From positions 1-5,638 of the forward strand of contig JAEXLC010000246.1 of assembly GCA_023445495.1 (NCBI GenBank): a DNA stretch of 5,638 nucleotides, in the 5' to 3' direction. The notes beneath the pieces are model-generated. The model made no database searches and was not told the DNA's origin. It was given only the letters and a program-made list of their open reading frames with translations. A program made the translations under genes and the position numbers. Positions 1 through 5,630 of the stretch are shown here, piece after piece (positions within the stretch are counted from its first letter, which is position 1; the number at the start of each line of letters is the position of its first letter). This DNA comes from Pseudomonadota bacterium. GTDB lineage: Bacteria; Pseudomonadota; Alphaproteobacteria; Sphingomonadales; Sphingomonadaceae.

Positions 1-7
1 CCCCCGA

Positions 8-29
8 CCCCTCCCGCAAGCGGAAGGGG
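8..29. repeat. short GC-rich hairpin upstream of the GH13 gene
   Basis: Positions 8-16 (CCCCTCCCG) pair with 21-29 (CGGAAGGGG) around a CAAG loop, with one C/A mismatch at 13/24. The hairpin ends 6 nt before the ribosome binding site of the GH13 gene. From memory, near-identical palindromes of the CCTCCCGC...GCGGGAGG type are frequent between genes in sphingomonads, so it is more likely a dispersed repeat or the terminator of an upstream gene than a specific regulator. No T-run follows it, and its left flank is too short to decide. Confidence 0.5.
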
Positions 30-35
30 AGCAAC

Positions 36-42
36 GAAGGAG
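36..42 (+). promoter_or_regulatory. ribosome binding site that fixes the GH13 start
   Basis: GAAGGAG lies 9 nt before the ATG at 52 but only 3 nt before the in-frame GTG at 46. The spacing favours the ATG as the true start. Confidence 0.75.
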
Positions 43-51
43 AGTGTGCGC

Positions 52-1623
52 ATGACTGAGACCGAATGGTGGAAATCCGCCGTCATCTACCAGGTCTATC
101 CGCGCTCCTTCCAGGACACGAACGGCGACGGCATCGGCGACCTGAAGGGCATCGAGCGCCGCCTCGACGACCTCAAGGCGCTCGGCGTGGACGCGATCTG
201 GATCTCGCCGATCTTCCCCAGTCCGATGGCCGATTTCGGCTATGACGTGGCGGACTATTGCGACGTCGACCCGCGTTTCGGCACCCTCGCCGATTTCGAC
301 GCGCTGCTCGCCGCCGCCCACGCACGCGGCATCAGGCTGCTGCTCGATCTCGTCCCCAACCATACCTCGGACCAGCATCCCTGGTTCCTGGAGAGTCGCT
401 CCGCCCAGGACGATCCCCGGCGCGACTGGTATATCTGGCGCGACGCGAAGCCCGACGGCTCGCCGCCCAACAACTGGATCAGCGATTTCGGCGGCTCGGC
501 CTGGGAATGGGACGAAGCCACCGGCCAATATTATTACCACGCCTTCCTCAAGGAGCAGCCCGACCTCAACTGGCGCAATCCCGCAGTGCGCTCGGCGATG
601 ATGAACGTGCTGCGCTTCTGGTTCGAACGCGGCGTCGACGGCTTCCGCATCGATGTGCTGTGGCACATGGTCAAGCATGTCGACCTGCCCGACAATCCGG
701 TGAACCTCGATTGGGCGCCCGGCCAGGCCGATTACACCCGCGTCCACCAGCTCCATTCGACCGACCAGCCCGAAGTCCACGGCATCGCCGGCGAGATGCG
801 CGCGATCGCCGACGAATACGGCGCCCGCGTGCTGATCGGCGAGATCTACCTGCCGGTGCCCCAGCTGGTCGGCTATTACGGCACCGCGGAACAGCCCGGC
901 GTCCACCTCCCCTTCAACTTCCAGCTGATCGGTGCCGAATGGAGCGCACCCGGCCTCGCCAGGATGATCGCCGACTATGAAGCCGCGCTCCCCGCCGACG
1001 GCTGGCCCAATTGGGTGCTCGGCAACCATGACCGCCCCCGCATCGCCACGCGCGTCGGCCCCGAACAGGCGCGCGTCGCGATGATGCTGCTCCTGACGCT
1101 CCGCGGCACGCCCACGCTTTATTATGGCGACGAGATCGGCATGGAGGATGGCGAGATCCCCGCGCATCTGGTCCAGGACCCGCGCGAGATCCGCGATCCC
1201 GGCATCGGCTTGGGCCGCGATCCGGTGCGCACCCCGATGGCCTGGGACGAATCGCCCAACGCCGGCTTCAGCCCCGCCGACCCTTGGTTGCCGCTCCATC
1301 CCGACTGGATCGCCCGCAATGTCGAGGCGCAGCGCGGCGACCCCGCGTCGATGTGGCGCCTGACGCAAAAGCTCCTCTTCCTCCGCCACGAGCACCGCGC
1401 GCTCGCGCTCGGCGACTATCACCCGGTCGATGCCGGCGGCGACCTGCTCGCCTTCGAACGGCGCTACGAGCATGACCGCTTGCTGGTCGTGCTCAATCTC
1501 GGCGACACGCCACAAGGCTTCGCCATCCCCGAATGGGCCGAGGATTTCACCGTCCTCGCCTCGGCGCGCGGCGGCCATGACCCGGCGCTGCTCGCCCCGA
1601 ACGAAGGCTATATCCTGGGATGA
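52..1623 (+). CDS. GH13 alpha-glucosidase (oligo-1,6-glucosidase type)
   Basis: A 523-residue cytoplasmic glycoside hydrolase (no signal peptide) that would release glucose from the non-reducing end of short alpha-glucosides. All GH13 signatures are visible: YPRSF 16-20; a calcium-loop pattern D22-x-N24-x-D26-x-I28-x-D30; GYDVADY 63-69; region I DLVPNH 99-104; region V QPDLNW 169-174, typical of the oligo-1,6-glucosidase group; region II GFRID with R199 and nucleophile D201; acid/base E264 in GEIY; region IV NHD with H326 and stabiliser D327. The TIM barrel is followed by a short C-terminal beta domain, and the length is close to the family norm. The residue after the nucleophile is V202, which in yeast isomaltase and oligo-1,6-glucosidases goes with alpha-1,6 cleavage, whereas maltases have Thr. 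Region IV (NWVLGNHDRPRI) is unlike the alphaproteobacterial GH13_23 type I recall, so subfamily and substrate stay open. Sucrose or trehalulose hydrolysis or transglucosylation are alternatives. The start is the ATG at 52, chosen by ribosome binding site spacing. The stop overlaps the next gene. Confidence 0.93.
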   Translation: MTETEWWKSAVIYQVYPRSFQDTNGDGIGDLKGIERRLDDLKALGVDAIWISPIFPSPMADFGYDVADYCDVDPRFGTLADFDALLAAAHARGIRLLLDLVPNHTSDQHPWFLESRSAQDDPRRDWYIWRDAKPDGSPPNNWISDFGGSAWEWDEATGQYYYHAFLKEQPDLNWRNPAVRSAMMNVLRFWFERGVDGFRIDVLWHMVKHVDLPDNPVNLDWAPGQADYTRVHQLHSTDQPEVHGIAGEMRAIADEYGARVLIGEIYLPVPQLVGYYGTAEQPGVHLPFNFQLIGAEWSAPGLARMIADYEAALPADGWPNWVLGNHDRPRIATRVGPEQARVAMMLLLTLRGTPTLYYGDEIGMEDGEIPAHLVQDPREIRDPGIGLGRDPVRTPMAWDESPNAGFSPADPWLPLHPDWIARNVEAQRGDPASMWRLTQKLLFLRHEHRALALGDYHPVDAGGDLLAFERRYEHDRLLVVLNLGDTPQGFAIPEWAEDFTVLASARGGHDPALLAPNEGYILG

Positions 1624-2627
1624 AGATCGCGATGCTGGCGCCGATCGCGTGGCGCACGCCGCCGCGCCATTACGGCCCCTGGGAACTGGTCACCAGCCTG
1701 CTGACCGAGGCTTTGGTCGCGCGCGGGATCGATGTCACCCTGTTCGCCACGCAGGATTCGATCACCGCCGGCACACTCGATGGCGTGGTGCCGATGGGCT
1801 ATGAGGAGAGCCCCGACATCGACGCCAAGGTGTGGGAATATGCGCACCAGTCGCACCTCTTCGCCCAGGCGGACCGGTTCGACCTGATCCACAATCAGGC
1901 CGATTTCCCCGCCCACGCCTATGCCCCGCTGATCGCCACGCCGATGGTGACGACGATCCACGGCTTCTCCTCGGATCGCATCCTGCCGATGTACAAGCCG
2001 TTCGAGGACCGGGTGCACTATGTCGCGATCAGCAACGCCGATCGCCACCCGGCGCTGCGCTATGCCGACACCATCCATCACGGTATCCGCCTCGACGAAT
2101 TCCCGTTCGAGCCCGAGGGCGGCGAGGACCTGTTGTTCTTCGGCCGCATGCACCCGGACAAGGGCGCCGCCGAAGCGATCCAGCTCGCCCGCGCCACCGG
2201 GCGGCGGCTGAACCTCTACGGCATCATCCAGGACCAGGGCTATTTCGACCGCGAAGTCGCGCCCTTCCTCGACGAACGCATCGCCTATCACGGCCCCGTC
2301 GGCGGCGCGGACCGCCTGCGCGCGCTCGGCAAGGCGCAGGCGCTGCTCCACCTGATCAATTTCGACGAACCCTTCGGTCTATCGGTGATCGAGGCGATGG
2401 CGTGCGGCACCCCGGTGATCGCGATCGACCGGGGCAGCATGCCCGAGCTGATCGTCGACGGCGAAACGGGCTTCCTGGTCGATTCGGTTGGCGACGCGAT
2501 CGGCGCGCTGGGACGAGTGGAGGGCATCAGCCGCGCCGCCTGCCGCGCCCGGGTAGCGGCGCATTTCTCGGTCGAGGCGATGGCAGACCGGTATATCCAG
2601 CTCTACCAGCGGATATTGGGCACTTGA
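1620..2627 (+). CDS. GT-B glycosyltransferase, family 4
   Basis: A 335-residue retaining glycosyltransferase, expected to move a sugar from a nucleotide-sugar donor. The N-terminal Rossmann domain begins MKIAMLAPIAWRTPP. The usual glycine-rich GGxE segment appears as YGPWE, seen in a subset of GT4 proteins. IHGF contains H114, the likely active-site histidine. The C-terminal donor domain has FFGRMHPDKG, with R176 and K181 positioned to bind the donor phosphates, then the EX7E motif E250-PFGLSVI-E258, followed by EAMACGTPVIA, which reads the nucleotide ribose and the donor. No signal peptide or membrane segment is seen, so it acts in the cytoplasm or at the membrane face. It is slightly short for GT4 but complete. 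The ATG shares an ATGA with the GH13 stop, and a weak GAAGG at 1603-1607 lies 12 nt upstream, so it is probably translationally coupled. Donor and acceptor are unknown. The GH13 partner hints at glucan, glycogen or compatible-solute metabolism. Confidence 0.88.
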   Translation: MKIAMLAPIAWRTPPRHYGPWELVTSLLTEALVARGIDVTLFATQDSITAGTLDGVVPMGYEESPDIDAKVWEYAHQSHLFAQADRFDLIHNQADFPAHAYAPLIATPMVTTIHGFSSDRILPMYKPFEDRVHYVAISNADRHPALRYADTIHHGIRLDEFPFEPEGGEDLLFFGRMHPDKGAAEAIQLARATGRRLNLYGIIQDQGYFDREVAPFLDERIAYHGPVGGADRLRALGKAQALLHLINFDEPFGLSVIEAMACGTPVIAIDRGSMPELIVDGETGFLVDSVGDAIGALGRVEGISRAACRARVAAHFSVEAMADRYIQLYQRILGT

Positions 2628-2710
2628 TCGTCACCCCGGCCTCGAGCCGGGGTCCCGCTATTGTCCTGCCGAAGAAGAAGCGGGATCCCGGCTCAAGGCC
2701 GGGATGACGA
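2628..2710. repeat. inverted pair of REP-like palindromes, probable bidirectional terminator
   Basis: Two 31-nt arms (2628-2658 and 2680-2710) are inverted copies matching at 28 of 31 positions around a 21-nt spacer. Each arm also folds alone: 2634-2640 with 2646-2652 (7 bp, 5-nt loop), and 2687-2692 with 2698-2703 (6 bp, 5-nt loop; one more A-T pair possible at 2686/2704). The element starts right after the GT4 stop and ends 20 nt before the stop of the convergent minus-strand gene, a natural place to end both transcripts. On the plus strand TTTT follows at 2729-2732, rather far off. No canonical U-tract is present on the minus strand, so terminator function is an inference. Confidence 0.85.
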
Positions 2711-2730
2711 CGAAGAATCTGGACGCGCTT

Positions 2731-3726
2731 TTACCCAAAAGCCGGCTGGTACGCGTACAACCCCGGCGTCCCGCCGGTCATCACGAACAGCACATCGCCG
2801 GTCAGCACGCCCTCGGCCAACCCCGCCAGCACTCCCGCGAAGGCTTTGCCGCTATAGACCGGGTCGATCAGCAGCCCTTCCTGCCGCGCCATCAGCCGCA
2901 CCGCCGCCAGCATCGCCTCGGTCGGAATCCCGTACGCTTCGCCGCGCTGCGACCCGTCGATCCGGATATCCTCCGCCCCCAAGGCCGCGCCGCCGAGCAG
3001 CGCCAGCGTCGCGTTCGCCAGCGCCAGCGTGCCCCGCTCGGCCTCGGCCAGCTCAGCCAGCACCGTGAACGACAGCACACGCCGCGCATCGTCCCCCGAA
3101 GCCGCCATCCCTGCCGCGAGCCCTGCATGGGTGCCATGGCTGCCATTGGCGACGATCACCGATCCGAAGCGGAGTCCCAGCTCGCGCTCCTGCGCCCGTA
3201 TCTCCGCCGCGCACGACGCGTAGCCGAGCGCGCCCACCGGCGAGGAGCCGCCCGATCCGACCACATAGACCTTGCGCCCCTCGCCGCGCAGTTCCTCCGC
3301 CCGCGCCTGCGCCGCCGCCAGCGAATCCGCCCCGCGCGGCAAATGATGCACCACCGCGCCGAACAGCCCGTCGAGCAGCTGGTTGCCGTTATGCAGATAG
3401 GCCGGATCGTCGCGCGGCACCGTGTCGGTCAGCATCAGCTCGGCCTTGAGCCCCATCCGCGCCGCCGCCGCCGCGCTCAGCCGGGCATGGTTGGATTGCC
3501 GCGCGCCGGTGGTGATGAAGGTGTCGCAATCCTCGGCGATCGCGGCGCCGAGCAGATATTCGAGCTTGCGCAGCTTGTTGCCGCCGCCGCCCAGCCCCAT
3601 CAGGTCGTCGCGCTTCACGAACAGCCGCGCGCCCTTCAGCCCCAGCGCATTCTCCACCCGCTCCAGCCGCTGGATCGGAGTCGGCGCGTCGAACAGGGCG
3701 ATACGGGGAAAGGCGTCGAGGTTCAT
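2731..3726 (-). CDS. dcyD: D-cysteine desulfhydrase (PLP-dependent, ACC deaminase family)
   Basis: A 331-residue fold-type II PLP enzyme, cytoplasmic, predicted to convert D-cysteine to pyruvate, H2S and ammonia, which detoxifies D-cysteine or frees its sulfur. VKRDDLMGLGGGGNKLRKLEY carries the PLP lysine K51. GARQSNHAR has S78 and N79, numbered as in ACC deaminase. GSGGSSPVGALGY (157-169) and NGSHGTHAGL (194-203) form the phosphate-binding region. GEAYGIPT has Y265, DPVYSGK has Y291, and MTGGTPGLYAY is near the C-terminus. ACC deaminase has Glu after the second tyrosine and Leu near the TGG, while D-cysteine desulfhydrases have Ser and Thr. Here S292 and T320 match the desulfhydrase pair. 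L-cysteate sulfo-lyase (CuyA) is a close relative and a real alternative. The ATG at 3726 gives the usual family N-terminus, but no good Shine-Dalgarno precedes it. The gene is bracketed by two related palindrome pairs and has no transporter beside it, unlike enterobacterial dcyD. Confidence 0.85.
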   Translation of the reverse strand: MNLDAFPRIALFDAPTPIQRLERVENALGLKGARLFVKRDDLMGLGGGGNKLRKLEYLLGAAIAEDCDTFITTGARQSNHARLSAAAAARMGLKAELMLTDTVPRDDPAYLHNGNQLLDGLFGAVVHHLPRGADSLAAAQARAEELRGEGRKVYVVGSGGSSPVGALGYASCAAEIRAQERELGLRFGSVIVANGSHGTHAGLAAGMAASGDDARRVLSFTVLAELAEAERGTLALANATLALLGGAALGAEDIRIDGSQRGEAYGIPTEAMLAAVRLMARQEGLLIDPVYSGKAFAGVLAGLAEGVLTGDVLFVMTGGTPGLYAYQPAFG

Positions 3727-3748
3727 GGGCGTGCACCGGCAGAGGATT

Positions 3749-3762
3749 GGGGTCGCGATCCC
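3749..3762. promoter_or_regulatory. possible operator-like palindrome upstream of dcyD
   Basis: GGGGTCGCGATCCC is a near-perfect inverted repeat (12 of 14 positions) centred on TCGCGA. It lies 22 nt upstream of the dcyD ATG on the minus strand, between the start and the palindrome pair at 3774. It could bind a regulator, but a 14-nt GC-rich palindrome can arise by chance. Confidence 0.2.
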
Positions 3763-3773
3763 ATACGCCCCTT

Positions 3774-3855
3774 CGTCATCCCGGCGAAAGCCGGGATCTC
3801 ATGCCGTAGCGCGGAGAAAGAGCCGCACGAGATCCCCGCCTTCGCGGGGATGACG
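3774..3855. repeat. second inverted pair of REP-like palindromes
   Basis: Arms 3774-3800 and 3829-3855 are inverted copies matching at 24 of 27 positions. The pairing can extend weakly to 3806/3823. Each arm folds into its own 6-bp hairpin: 3780-3785 with 3790-3795 (loop GAAA), and 3834-3839 with 3844-3849 (loop CTTC). The arms share the core CGTCAyCCCsGC...GCsGGGrTC with the element at 2628-2710, so the two belong to one repeat family. Similar GTCATCCC...GGGAT palindromes are widespread in proteobacterial genomes. It sits 9 nt downstream of the exported-protein gene and 47 nt upstream of dcyD, so it may end or attenuate transcription between them, or stabilise mRNA ends. Confidence 0.85.
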
Positions 3856-3864
3856 GGGGGAGGG

Positions 3865-4341
3865 CTAGAGCGCCGGCTTGCACCCACGCGTCTGATACAC
3901 GCCGCGCAGGAACCCGCGCCGCGCAAAGCCCGCATCCACCGCCGCATTGAGCTCGCGCTGCGCCGAAGCCGCGCCGCTCACTTCGCGGACCAGCCCGCGA
4001 AACGGCACGATCAGCCCTGCCACGGTATCGCCGGTCACCTTGACCTTGCGGCTCTTCTTGCGGTTCACGCCCCGGACGAAATCGGGCCCGAGCGCTTCGC
4101 CGAGATCATCGAACGCATCGGCGATCTGCGTGCATTTGGACAGGCCGGACAGGCTGTAGGGCGAAGCGGCCGCCTTCTGCAGCACCGGCGGAATCTTGGT
4201 CTTCACCGCGCCGACATCCTTGGCCGGCTGCTCGGCAATATCGCCGGCGCGCTCGGCGGTCGATTGCTGCTTGTCCTGGGCCAGCGCCGGGCTGCTCGCC
4301 AGCATCGCCACCGCAAACCCGATCCAAAGGCTCGATCGCAT
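3865..4341 (-). CDS. exported protein of unknown function, two cysteines
   Basis: A 158-residue protein whose first 21 residues look like a Sec signal peptide: R2, hydrophobic WIGFAVAMLA, and cleavage after SPALA before QDK, leaving about 137 residues in the periplasm. There is no lipobox cysteine at the cleavage site. The mature part starts polar (residues 22-45), then KIPPVLQKAAASPYSLSGLSKC with C70, a LGPDF segment (84-88), a basic stretch RKKSRKVKV (94-102), a conserved-looking IPFRGLVREVSGA-like stretch (111-124, here IVPFRG), and RRGFLRGVYQTRGC ending at C154. The two cysteines could form a disulfide. I recall similar hypothetical proteins in other alphaproteobacteria but know no function. 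A strong ribosome binding site supports the ATG at 4341. A weak candidate promoter (TTGGTT about 18 nt before CCTATC) lies in the 74-nt gap to smc, so it may be transcribed alone or with smc. Confidence 0.8.
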   Translation of the reverse strand: MRSSLWIGFAVAMLASSPALAQDKQQSTAERAGDIAEQPAKDVGAVKTKIPPVLQKAAASPYSLSGLSKCTQIADAFDDLGEALGPDFVRGVNRKKSRKVKVTGDTVAGLIVPFRGLVREVSGAASAQRELNAAVDAGFARRGFLRGVYQTRGCKPAL

Positions 4342-4345
4342 GCAC

Positions 4346-4353
4346 TTCCTCCT
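4346..4353 (-). promoter_or_regulatory. strong ribosome binding site of the exported-protein gene
   Basis: Read on the minus strand this is AGGAGGAA, an almost ideal Shine-Dalgarno. It ends 4 nt before the ATG at 4341, with the AGGAGG core 6 nt away. It confirms both the start and that this small gene is expressed. Confidence 0.8.
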
Positions 4354-4415
4354 GTTGCCGCCCCGGCATCGAGATAGGGAATGCGCGCGCTACCGCAACC
4401 AACAGCCAGGCCCGG

Positions 4416-5630
4416 CTATTCCGCCGCCAACAGGCTCTCCGCCCCGCCGAGATCCACCGACACCAGCCGGCTCACCCCGCGCTCGACCATGGTCACGCCG
4501 AACAGCCGGTGCATCCGGCTCATCGTCGCGGCATTGTGCGTCACGATCAGATAGCGGGTCGCGGTCTCCTCGGTCATCCGTTCGAGCAGGTCGCAGAAGC
4601 GATCGATATTGGCGTCGTCGAGCGGCGCATCGACTTCGTCGAGCACGCAGATCGGCGCCGGATTGGTCAGGAACAGCGCGAAGATCAGCGCGACCGCGGT
4701 GAGCGCCTGCTCGCCGCCCGAAAGCAGCGTCAGCGACTGGAGCTTCTTGCCCGGTGGCTGCGCCATGATCTCGAGCCCGGCTTCCAGCGGATCGTCCGAA
4801 TCGATCAGCTCCAGATGCGCCGCGCCGCCATTGAACAGCGTCGAGAACAGCCGGCGGAAATGCTGGTCGACCGCTTCGAACGCGGCGAGCAGGCGCTGCC
4901 GGCCTTCGCGATTCAAGGTCCCGATCGATCCGCGCAGTTGGTTGACCGCCTGGTGCAGCTCGTCGCGCTCGGCGGCGTTGCTGGTGAAGGCGGCTTCCAG
5001 CTCGGCCAGCTCGGTCTCGGCGACGAGGTTGACCGGCCCGATCCGCTCGCGCTCGGCATTGAGCTTTTCGTGCCCCGTCGATTCCTCCTCGGGCGCGCGC
5101 ACCGTCGCTTCGTCGAAACCGGCCTTTTGCGGCAGGAGGGGCGGGGGGCATTCGAAGCGCTCGCCCGAGATGCGGCCCATCTCGATGCGGCGCATCTCCT
5201 GGTTCTCGGCGCGCGCGACTGCGCCGGCGCGCTGCTCGCGAGCCTGGGCCAGCACTTCATTGGCGCCGCGCACCGCACCTTCGGTCTCGCGCACCGCGCT
5301 CTCGGCATCGCGCTCGGCGGCCTGGGCGGCGGCGCTTTCGATCCGCGCCTTCTCGGTCGCCGCCTCGGCCTCGGCGAGCTGCGCCTCCAGCGCGGCGGGC
5401 TTGCCGGCGAGCGCTTCGCTTTCCTCGGCGAGCTGAAGCGCGCGCTTGTCCATCTCGTTGGCGCGCCGTGCTGCGTCACCCGCACGCGATTTCCAGCTCT
5501 TGGCCTCCGCCCCCGCCGCGGCATGGCGCTCGCGCGAGGCCGAGATTTCGCGTTCCAGCGTGCCGCGCTCGGCCCGGGCGCTGGCGGACGCGGCGCGCTT
5601 GCCCTCGGCATCGAGCGACCGCGCCTGACT
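4416..5630 (-). CDS. smc: chromosome segregation protein SMC, C-terminal part (5'-truncated)
   Basis: The last 404 residues of the SMC ATPase, which with ScpA/ScpB compacts and separates replicated chromosomes. Family length is about 1,150 residues; the Walker A head, hinge and most of the coiled coil lie outside the window. Counting from 5630, residues 1-150 are Ala/Glu/Arg-rich coiled coil. Then come GERFECPPPLLPQKAGFD and ERERIGPVNLVAE (192-204), a typical SMC landmark, then a second coil. The C-terminal head has LFNGGAAHLEL, the ABC signature LSGGEQ (303-308; 4707-4724), Walker B ICVLDEVDAPLDD with D331 and E332, and the switch IVTHN with H365. The protein ends in LLAAE with TAG at 4416-4418. 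The ATG at 5453 is internal, since clear coiled-coil coding (GTLEREISASRERHAAAG...) continues to 5630. An in-frame TAG at 5631-5633 then blocks the frame within transposon- or adapter-like bases. The head itself looks intact. Confidence 0.93.
   Translation of the reverse strand, partial: SQARSLDAEGKRAASASARAERGTLEREISASRERHAAAGAEAKSWKSRAGDAARRANEMDKRALQLAEESEALAGKPAALEAQLAEAEAATEKARIESAAAQAAERDAESAVRETEGAVRGANEVLAQAREQRAGAVARAENQEMRRIEMGRISGERFECPPPLLPQKAGFDEATVRAPEEESTGHEKLNAERERIGPVNLVAETELAELEAAFTSNAAERDELHQAVNQLRGSIGTLNREGRQRLLAAFEAVDQHFRRLFSTLFNGGAAHLELIDSDDPLEAGLEIMAQPPGKKLQSLTLLSGGEQALTAVALIFALFLTNPAPICVLDEVDAPLDDANIDRFCDLLERMTEETATRYLIVTHNAATMSRMHRLFGVTMVERGVSRLVSVDLGGAESLLAAE

Noticed and set aside
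46..51. GTG at 46 as the GH13 start
   Set aside because: Only 3 nt from the Shine-Dalgarno, while the ATG at 52 is at 9 nt. The longer form adds only two residues.
258..980. A 240-codon plus-strand open frame inside the GH13 gene
   Set aside because: Out-of-frame, Arg/Pro-rich low-complexity translation typical of GC-rich shadows. The GH13 frame has all catalytic motifs.
1608..2351. A 247-codon minus-strand open frame opposite the GT4 gene
   Set aside because: Codon-aligned antisense shadow of a well-supported glycosyltransferase. No recognisable domain.
2628..3855. The two palindrome regions as a CRISPR array
   Set aside because: They are two inverted doublets more than 1 kb apart with a gene between them, not direct repeats with regular spacers.
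2704..4377. A 557-codon open frame on the plus strand across dcyD, the second palindrome pair and the exported-protein gene
   Set aside because: It is in the same triplet register as both minus-strand genes, so it stays open merely because those genes lack TTA, CTA and TCA codons, as expected at high GC. Its product is Arg/Gln/His-rich without a domain, and it translates the palindrome into the familiar spurious VIPAKAGIS stretch.
4342..4415. A terminator for smc in the 74-nt gap
   Set aside because: No stable hairpin followed by a U-run is visible on the minus strand. Termination, if any, would be Rho-dependent or absent.
5451..5453. ATG at 5453 as the start of a stand-alone short gene
   Set aside because: In-frame coiled-coil coding typical of SMC continues upstream to 5630, so this methionine is internal.
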